From assembly GCF_004208635.1 (NCBI RefSeq), contig NZ_CP035806.1, forward strand, positions 3,410,001 through 3,474,000: a DNA stretch of 64,000 nt, read 5' to 3'. Made by a program: the position numbers and the translations under genes. Positions 58,431-64,000 of this stretch are shown here, piece after piece (the stretch's first letter is position 1; every line of letters starts with the position of its first letter). This stretch comes from Leucobacter triazinivorans (lineage in GTDB: Bacteria; Actinomycetota; Actinomycetes; Actinomycetales; Microbacteriaceae). The notes beneath the pieces were generated by a model. The model had not been told where the DNA came from. It saw only the letters and a list, made by a program, of their open reading frames with translations, and made no database searches.

Positions 58431-60955
58431 GCGGCACCGGAGCCTCGACGATCAGCGGCCGCTCGGTGCGCCTGCGTTCGCCTCCGGGGCTCTGGCGGAT
58501 CCTCGCTCCCGCGCTGCTCGCCTGGGCGTGCGCCGCGGGCGCGGTGCTGCACCCGGGCACCGGCCGGGCGCTCGCGATCCTGGCCGGAGCGGTGGGCGTC
58601 CTCCTTGTGATGCTGGCGGCGCAGCGCCGATGGCCCGGGCTGCGCCGAGCCGCGAGTCCGGTGCTGCGCTGCGGCGCGGTGGGGTGCGCCGTGCTGGTGC
58701 TGGTGGGAGCGAGCATCGAGAACGGCGATCGGGCGCGCGCCGATCCCGGCCTCGCTCGCGCGGCCGAGCAGCAGCGGATGCTCGAGGTGGACGCGGTGCT
58801 GCGAGGCTACCCCCAGGTGGAGTCCGTCGGCGCGATGGCGGTCGACGGGACGATGGCCGACGGGCAGACCCGAGCGTGGGCCGAGGCCGAGATCACGGTC
58901 GCGGCGGGGCGAGTGCCGGTGGTGCTCTGGATGCAGGGCGCCTCGGCCGCGGCGGCCTCGGGCGTCGACTCGGAGCCGTGGGCGCCGGGCACGCGGCTCA
59001 GCGTCAGCGGGCGCCTGGTGCCCCTCGAACCCGGATCGGCGGCCTACGGTCTGCGGGTGGAGACGGCGACGGCCCTGGCGAGCGGGGCGAGACGGGCCGG
59101 AGCGAGCGCTGCGTTCGAGTACGCGGGGCGCGTCGCGGGCGGGCTGCGCACCGAATTGCGCGAGGCGGCTGCGGCGGTGCCGGGCGCAGCGCTCGTGCCG
59201 GGGTTCGCGGTGGGCGACACGGCACTCGTCGACGAGGCGCTCGAGCGGCGCATGCAGCAGAGTTCGCTCACCCACCTCGTCGCGGTCTCCGGTGCGAACT
59301 GCGCGCTCGTCACCGGCGCGGTGGTGCGCTGCGCGGGTCTGCTGGGCGTCGGTCGACGGTCGAGAATCGCACTCGCCGGCGCGGCGCTCGGAGGCTTCGT
59401 GATCGTGGTGGGCCCCGACGCGAGCGTGCAGCGGGCCGCGCTCATGGCGGCGGTGGTGCTCGTCTCGGGGTTCGGAGGCAAGCGCGCCCGCGCGCTGCCC
59501 GCGCTCGGGACCGCCATCGTCGTGCTGCTCATCGGCGATCCCTGGCAGGCTCTGCGTCCGGGGTTCGCGCTGTCGGTCGCCGCCACGGCAGGCATCCTGC
59601 TGATCGTGCCCGTTCTCGAACAGGGCATGTCGCGGCTGCTCCCGGCACCGCGCTGGCTGCTGCTGCCGGTGGCGGTCGCGCTCGCCGCGCAGCTGGCCTG
59701 CGGCCCACTGCTCCTTCTCCTGCAGCCGGGGATCCCTGCGGCCGGGGTGCTCGCCAACGTGCTCGCCGCACCCGCGGCGCCGCTCGGCACCGGACTCGGC
59801 CTGCTCGCGCTGCTGCTGCTGCCCGTCTCCGAGACGCTCGGCGGCGCGGCGACGGTGCTCGCCTCATTCCCCGCGCGCTGGGTGGCCGCGACCGCCGAGG
59901 TCGTCTCCGAGCTGCCGTTCGCGCGATGGCCGTGGCCGGAGGGCTGGCCCGGAGCGCTGCTGCTGGCCGCGGTCGAGGTGGCGGCGATCGTCGCGTGTTC
60001 GCTGGCATCGCGCCGCATCGCGCTGCCGAGCGATCGCGGCTCGGGCCGTGCGCCCTGGCGTGCTCGACGTGCGCTCTCCACGGGTGGCCGCCTCGTGATC
60101 GCGGTGCTGCTGAGCGCCGCCGCAGGCGCGTTCGCCGGCCCGACGGTGGTCGCGCCGCTGATCGGCCGTGCAGGGATCCCGGCGGACTGGAGCGCTGTGG
60201 CCTGCGACGTGGGACAGGGCGATGCGCTGCTGCTCCGCGATCCGGGCCATCCGCACGGGGTCATGCTGGTCGACACCGGCGACGACGCCGAGCTGCTCGG
60301 TGCCTGCCTCGACCGCTTCGGCGTGCGGCGCGTCTCGCTGCTCGTGCTCACGCACGACGACCGCGACCACGTCGGGGCGCTGGACGCCGTCGTCGACCGG
60401 GCCGACGCCGCTCTCGTGGCGCCCGACAGCCGAGAGGATGGCGCGCACCGACCCGTGATCTCCGACCTCGATGCAGCGGGGATCCCGTATCGGGTGGGCG
60501 AGGCCGGGGCGACCGGCATCGTGGGTGGTCTGCGGTGGGAGGTGCTCGCACCGCCGGTCGGCAGCGCACCGGGGGATACGAATGCCGCGAGCGTGGTGCT
60601 GCGCGTGCAGGCGGGGGCGCTCTCGGTGCTCCTGCTCGCCGACACCGGGGAGGAGCAGCAGCGGGCGCTTCTCTCGGCGGGCGCCGACGTCGGCGCCGAC
60701 ATCGCCAAGGTGGCGCATCACGGCAGCCGGGACCAGGATCCGTTGCTGTCAGCGGCGATCGGATCCGAGCTCGCGCTCGTCTCGGTGGGCGCCGGCAACG
60801 GTTACGGGCACCCCACTGCGGAGGCGCTCGAAGCGTTCGAGGCCGCGGGATCCCGCGTGCTGCGCACCGACCTGCACGGCTCGATCGCGGTCGGCGGCGC
60901 GCCGGGCGCGCTGCGGGTGTGGCTGGAGCGGGGAGAGGCGAACGCGAGCCAGTAG
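58427..60955 (+). CDS. comEC: ComEC/Rec2 DNA-uptake channel protein
   Basis: An 842-residue polytopic protein that passes single-stranded DNA through the membrane. Regions in order: an N-terminal hydrophobic part with an OB-like extracytoplasmic domain (about 50-230), the competence domain with about ten helices (HLVAVSGANCALVTGAVVRC, then VVGPDASVQRAALMA), and a C-terminal metallo-beta-lactamase domain (about 590-842) with CDVGQGDALLLRD, VLTHDDRDHVGALDAV and KVAHHGSRDQD. The H-x-x-D-x-H metal motif is intact, so the nuclease role attributed to this domain could be kept. It shares a transcript with comEA and precedes holA by 9 nt. Confidence 0.95.
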   Translation: MSGTGASTISGRSVRLRSPPGLWRILAPALLAWACAAGAVLHPGTGRALAILAGAVGVLLVMLAAQRRWPGLRRAASPVLRCGAVGCAVLVLVGASIENGDRARADPGLARAAEQQRMLEVDAVLRGYPQVESVGAMAVDGTMADGQTRAWAEAEITVAAGRVPVVLWMQGASAAAASGVDSEPWAPGTRLSVSGRLVPLEPGSAAYGLRVETATALASGARRAGASAAFEYAGRVAGGLRTELREAAAAVPGAALVPGFAVGDTALVDEALERRMQQSSLTHLVAVSGANCALVTGAVVRCAGLLGVGRRSRIALAGAALGGFVIVVGPDASVQRAALMAAVVLVSGFGGKRARALPALGTAIVVLLIGDPWQALRPGFALSVAATAGILLIVPVLEQGMSRLLPAPRWLLLPVAVALAAQLACGPLLLLLQPGIPAAGVLANVLAAPAAPLGTGLGLLALLLLPVSETLGGAATVLASFPARWVAATAEVVSELPFARWPWPEGWPGALLLAAVEVAAIVACSLASRRIALPSDRGSGRAPWRARRALSTGGRLVIAVLLSAAAGAFAGPTVVAPLIGRAGIPADWSAVACDVGQGDALLLRDPGHPHGVMLVDTGDDAELLGACLDRFGVRRVSLLVLTHDDRDHVGALDAVVDRADAALVAPDSREDGAHRPVISDLDAAGIPYRVGEAGATGIVGGLRWEVLAPPVGSAPGDTNAASVVLRVQAGALSVLLLADTGEEQQRALLSAGADVGADIAKVAHHGSRDQDPLLSAAIGSELALVSVGAGNGYGHPTAEALEAFEAAGSRVLRTDLHGSIAVGGAPGALRVWLERGEANASQ

Positions 60956-60964
60956 GGTTGAGGG

Positions 60965-61972
60965 GTGGCAGCAGCACGAGGAGCGAAGACGAGGATTCCG
61001 CAGCTCGACTGGAGCGAGGCCCGCCCGGCGCCCGTCGTGCTGGTGAGCGGGCCGGAGGGCTTCCTCGCGGACCGGGCCTCCCAGGCGATTCGCGCCGCGC
61101 TGCTCGAGGCGCACAGCGACCTCGAAGTGCACGACGTCGACGCCGCGGGCTACACCGCGGGTGAGCTCTTCACCATCGCGAGCCCGTCGCTCTTCGCCGA
61201 ACCGCGGCTCATCCGAGTCGAGGGCGTCGAGAAGTGCTCCGATGCCTTTCTCGAGGATGCCAAGCGCTACGTCGCCGAACCCGCCGACGACACCACGCTC
61301 GTGCTGCGTCACGGCGGCGGGCAGCGCGGCAAGGCGCTGCTCGACCTCGTACGGGGCGGCGCCGGCGGCGGCGTCGAGGTGCTCTGCGCCGAGGTGAAGA
61401 AGGACCAGGAGCGACTCGCCTTCGCGCAGGCCGAGTTCCGGCGCCTCGGGGCGCAGATCACCCCCGGCGCGCTGCGGATGATCGTGGCGGCCTACTCGGG
61501 CGGCATCGGGGAACTCGCCGGCGCCTGCGCCCAGCTGGTGTCCGACGCGGGATCCCGCCTGACGGAAGAGGAGGTGAACCGCGCGACCGAGGGCCGCGTC
61601 GAGACCAACGCCTTCAAGGTGGCGGACGCAGCGACGGCCGGCCGCGCGGCCGACGCGCTGGTGCTGCTGCGGCAGGCCTTCTCCACGGGCACGGACCCGA
61701 TCCCCATGCTCGCCGCGCTCAACATGAAGGTGCGTGCCATGGCGCGGGTGTACGGGGCGCGAGGATCGAGCGGCCAACTCGCGAAGGAGCTGGGCATGGC
61801 GCCGTGGCAGGTGGATCGCGCTCAGCGCGAGGTGCGCGGCTGGCGCGAGGAGGATCTGGCGAGGTGCATCGACCTCGCAGCCGAGACCGAGTGGCTGCTG
61901 AAGGGCGGCAGCCGGGATCCCGAGTACGCCCTCGAGAAGTACCTGCTGTTCGTCGCGAAGCGCGGGCGCTAG
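60965..61972 (+). CDS. holA: DNA polymerase III subunit delta
   Basis: The clamp-loader wrench subunit that opens the sliding clamp, 335 residues. N-terminal APVVLVSGPEGFLADRASQAIR is the DNA_pol3_delta start; ITPGALRMIVAAYSGGIGELAGACAQLV and NAFKVADAATAGRAADALVLLRQAF follow the usual order, and the end ALEKYLLFVAKRGR is typical. GTG 60965 lies 6 nt after TAGGGT, whose TAG is the comEC stop, so it may have its own leaderless promoter or share the com transcript with GAGGG as ribosome-binding site. The comEA-comEC-holA-rpsT order is widely conserved. Confidence 0.95.
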   Translation: MAAARGAKTRIPQLDWSEARPAPVVLVSGPEGFLADRASQAIRAALLEAHSDLEVHDVDAAGYTAGELFTIASPSLFAEPRLIRVEGVEKCSDAFLEDAKRYVAEPADDTTLVLRHGGGQRGKALLDLVRGGAGGGVEVLCAEVKKDQERLAFAQAEFRRLGAQITPGALRMIVAAYSGGIGELAGACAQLVSDAGSRLTEEEVNRATEGRVETNAFKVADAATAGRAADALVLLRQAFSTGTDPIPMLAALNMKVRAMARVYGARGSSGQLAKELGMAPWQVDRAQREVRGWREEDLARCIDLAAETEWLLKGGSRDPEYALEKYLLFVAKRGR

Positions 61973-62052
61973 CGCGAGCGCGGGGATCTCGACTCGCTGC
62001 GCTCGCGCAATCAGCGGGTGGTTGGCTGCGCACGCTCAATGGGCTGGTGAAA
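61973..62052. repeat. Possible intergenic repeat element after holA
   Basis: This short gap contains GATCTCGACTCGCTGCGCTCGCG and similar imperfect palindromes, resembling the segment found in mutM near 492-526 and that in smc near 9113. It codes for nothing recognisable. The relation is judged by eye. Confidence 0.4.
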
Positions 62053-62086
62053 CGCGAAAGGCCCCGCCGAAGCGGGGCCTTTCGCG
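62053..62086. terminator. Terminator between holA and rpsT
   Basis: CGCGAAAGGCCCCG and CGGGGCCTTTCGCG form a 14-bp perfect stem with a 6-nt loop. On the minus strand it is followed by TTTC, so it mainly ends rpsT; it can serve holA from the other side. Confidence 0.9.
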
Positions 62087-62100
62087 AAACAGGAGCAGGC

Positions 62101-62361
62101 TCAGAGCGCTGCGACCTGCACGGCGAGCTTCGACTTGCGGTTCGCCGCCTGGTTCTTGTGGATGACGCCCTTGGAGGCGGCCTTGTCGAGCTTCTTGCCG
62201 GCGAGGAGCAGCTTCGCCTCGGCAGCGGCCTTGTCGCCCGAGGCGATGGCCTCGCGGGTCGCGCGCACGACGGTGCGCAGCTCGCTCTTGTACGCCCTGT
62301 TGCGCTCGGTCGCCTTGCGGTTGGTCTTGATGCGCTTGATCTGCGACTTGATGTTTGCCAC
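62101..62361 (-). CDS. rpsT: 30S ribosomal protein S20
   Basis: An 86-residue helical protein of the small subunit. [30 protein letters not shown] is the family start, and [25 protein letters not shown] the conserved end. GTG 62361 is chosen since it yields the canonical N-terminus and has AAGGA 9-13 nt upstream; the frame stays open for 33 codons before it with no family similarity. A -10-like TAAGCT at 62472-62467 on minus would give a leader of about 100 nt, long enough for the autoregulation known for S20 in other bacteria. Confidence 0.97.
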   Translation of the reverse strand: MANIKSQIKRIKTNRKATERNRAYKSELRTVVRATREAIASGDKAAAEAKLLLAGKKLDKAASKGVIHKNQAANRKSKLAVQVAAL

Positions 62362-62555
62362 GTTGAGTTGTGTCCTTAAGAGGTAAAGGTTGACGGTTGT
62401 TCCGCGCGGCGAGAGAGGGCGCCTCACGGGATGTGCGGATGTGATCCACACGCAAGCCAAGAATCAAGCTTAGCAGAACCCGCCGGGCGCGCCCAGTGCG
62501 TGTCGGATGTGTCGCGCGAGGGCCACGGAGGAGTCGAGGACTCGGCGGCGGCGGC

Positions 62556-63386
62556 TCAGAGGATCTCCACCTCGTCGCCCACCCGGATCGTACCGAGCGG
62601 CTCGCTCCTCGGAGCGGCGCCCCGCGCCGGGGCGGGTTCGTGCGGCAGCAGGAGGCGACCGAGCGTCGGCTCCCGCTGCCCGAGGCTGCGGGTGAGGGTC
62701 GTGAGCACGGGCGCGTCCCGAACGCCGGTGTCGGGATTCGCGTGAGTCGCCAGGCATCGCACGATCGGGCCCGCCGTGCGGAACACGACCTCGCCGATGC
62801 GCACCCGGCCCGACCATTCGAGCTCGTGCCAGGGCTCGAGGCCCTCGATCACGATGTTGGACCGGAAGCGGCGGTCGTCGAGCGGGACCCCGGCGGCGAC
62901 GCCGAGGGCCGCGACGCTCGCCCGTCCGTGCACCGACACGAAGCCCCGGGGGCGATCCTGGAACCGGGAGCGGACCCCGTCTCCGACGAGCGCCAGCGGC
63001 AGCCTCCCCGGTCGCTCGAGGCGCGATCCCTCCCGGCTGTCGAGCACGAACTCCGTGACCGCCCGCGTGATCCGCTGCCGCCCTTGCGGGTCGAGCCCCG
63101 CCTCCACCAGTTCGGCGCCGTCGTGCGCGATGCGGATCCGGAGCGCCGCGTCGTCGTAGGCGAGCCGCAGCGCGGCGAGCGCGGGGAAGTCCTGCAGTGA
63201 CAGGCCCTTCGCCTTGGGCCAGTAGTCGAGCCCGTCTCGATCCTCCGGGGTCGCCGCGTCGGCGAAACGGAACGCCAGGACCCGATCCCCGGCGACACGG
63301 CCATCGCGCTGCACCGTGAGCCGATCCGGGCTCTCGGGCGTGAACCCCTTCACGGGGTAGCGGAAGAGCGCGGCGACCTGGGGCAT
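62556..63386 (-). CDS. MOSC domain-containing protein
   Basis: A 276-residue protein with an N-terminal MOSC beta-barrel (QVAALFRYPVKGFTPES, about residues 1-110) and the MOSC domain (about 130-270): RFRSNIVIEGLEPWHELEW, and the cysteine loop AGPIVRCLATHANPDTG in which Cys is the conserved sulfur carrier. MOSC proteins transfer sulfur or bind molybdenum cofactor, for example in the reduction of N-hydroxylated compounds. No molybdenum-cofactor gene is near. ATG 63386 begins the usual N-terminus; the frame is open for a further 113 codons over lepA, which are shadow. It diverges from lepA with 64 bp between the starts. Confidence 0.88.
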   Translation of the reverse strand: MPQVAALFRYPVKGFTPESPDRLTVQRDGRVAGDRVLAFRFADAATPEDRDGLDYWPKAKGLSLQDFPALAALRLAYDDAALRIRIAHDGAELVEAGLDPQGRQRITRAVTEFVLDSREGSRLERPGRLPLALVGDGVRSRFQDRPRGFVSVHGRASVAALGVAAGVPLDDRRFRSNIVIEGLEPWHELEWSGRVRIGEVVFRTAGPIVRCLATHANPDTGVRDAPVLTTLTRSLGQREPTLGRLLLPHEPAPARGAAPRSEPLGTIRVGDEVEIL

Positions 63387-63450
63387 GCCGCCATCCTCGC
63401 AGATGCCGGGCAGCACGGACGCCTCGCCGCTCGTGCGATAATTGCTCACA

Positions 63451-64000
63451 ATGTCTCCTCGCAGTGTGAACCCCCCAGTGCCGGCGTCGACCGACCCCGC
63501 GAAGATCCGCAACTTCTGCATCATCGCGCACATCGACCACGGCAAGTCGACGCTCGCGGACCGCATGCTGCAGATCACGGGCACGGTCTCCGATCGCGAC
63601 ATGCGCGCGCAGTACCTCGACAACATGGATATCGAGCGCGAGCGCGGGATCACGATCAAGTCGCAGGCGGTGCGCATGCACTGGGACCTCGGCGGCGAGG
63701 CGCACGCCCTGAACATGATCGACACGCCGGGTCACGTCGACTTCAGCTACGAGGTGTCGCGCTCGCTCGCCGCGTGCGAGGGCGCCATCCTGCTGGTCGA
63801 CGCCGCGCAGGGCATCGAGGCCCAGACGCTCGCCAACCTCTACCTGGCGATGGAGAACGATCTCGAGATCATTCCCGTGCTCAACAAGATCGACCTGCCC
63901 GCCGCCGATCCCGAGCGGGTGGCCGGCGAGATCGCCGACCTCATCGGCGGCGATCCCGACGACATCCTGAAGGTATCGGGCAAGACCGGCGCGGGCGTCG
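63451..64000 (+). CDS. lepA: Elongation factor 4 (LepA), N-terminal part
   Basis: The first 183 codons of the back-translocating ribosomal GTPase LepA/EF4; the gene runs past the window end. [22 protein letters not shown] is the G1 region, [15 protein letters not shown] the switch I block, [24 protein letters not shown]3, and [11 protein letters not shown]4. The YEVSRSL and [13 protein letters not shown] sequences separate it from EF-G. GATAAT (63437-63442) ends 8 nt before the ATG, a near-perfect -10, so the message is likely leaderless. Confidence 0.97.
   Translation, partial: MSPRSVNPPVPASTDPAKIRNFCIIAHIDHGKSTLADRMLQITGTVSDRDMRAQYLDNMDIERERGITIKSQAVRMHWDLGGEAHALNMIDTPGHVDFSYEVSRSLAACEGAILLVDAAQGIEAQTLANLYLAMENDLEIIPVLNKIDLPAADPERVAGEIADLIGGDPDDILKVSGKTGAGV

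Overview
The window is high-GC actinobacterial chromosome, most likely from Microbacteriaceae and plausibly Leucobacter or a near relative. This placement is an inference from three things: the gene order rnc-mutM-smc-ftsY-ffh-rpsP-khpA-rimM-trmD, the DUF222/HNH endonuclease and LAXTG cell-wall proteins, and the many genes whose start codon lies 6-8 nt after a TANNNT box (leaderless transcription). No rRNA, tRNA, CRISPR array, integrase or transposase was found. Coding density is very high, and the only gene-free stretch above 300 bases is filled by a decayed cytosine deaminase gene (about 41366-41975, minus).

Layout. 1-9921: end of rnc, mutM, a small membrane-protein/PadR-type regulator pair, a P-loop NTPase, DUF1697, a DUF222/HNH protein, DUF4260, a TetR regulator and smc. 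10074-15549: a branched-chain amino acid type ABC importer, with the binding protein on plus facing livHMGF on minus; LivH carries an unusual extracytoplasmic domain. 15805-24756: protein targeting and translation genes (ftsY, ffh, rpsP, khpA, rimM, trmD), with a LAXTG surface protein and an LCP protein in between, then murT-gatD for peptidoglycan amidation. 24877-25434: a YceI protein.

25492-41371 is the accessory core. Six minus-strand genes encode one dipeptide/nickel-type ABC importer with two binding proteins. Divergent from them, eight plus-strand genes encode a Pcp-like protein, two cytosine-deaminase-like amidohydrolases, an allantoinase/hydantoinase-like enzyme, an M29/NicX-like metalloenzyme, a ureidoglycine-aminohydrolase-like bicupin, a LacI regulator and an HpcH/HpaI-like lyase. 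The two halves share an intergenic region with twin AACGTTCT repeats. The set reads as uptake plus ring-opening catabolism of an unidentified N-heterocycle or cyclic amide. Two of its enzymes lack residues essential in their families, so the chemistry is probably not the textbook one.

42015-64000: FUSC, App1-type and DedA membrane/lipid genes; cydABDC (cytochrome bd and its maturation exporter) behind three evenly spaced palindromes; an SPFH/ribbon-helix-helix pair; divergent pabC and pabB; leuS; comEA-comEC-holA; rpsT; a MOSC protein; and the start of lepA.

A genome-wide habit shows through. Short tandem repeats and palindromic intergenic-type elements sit inside otherwise conserved genes (mutM, smc, cydD, the HNH gene) without breaking the reading frame.
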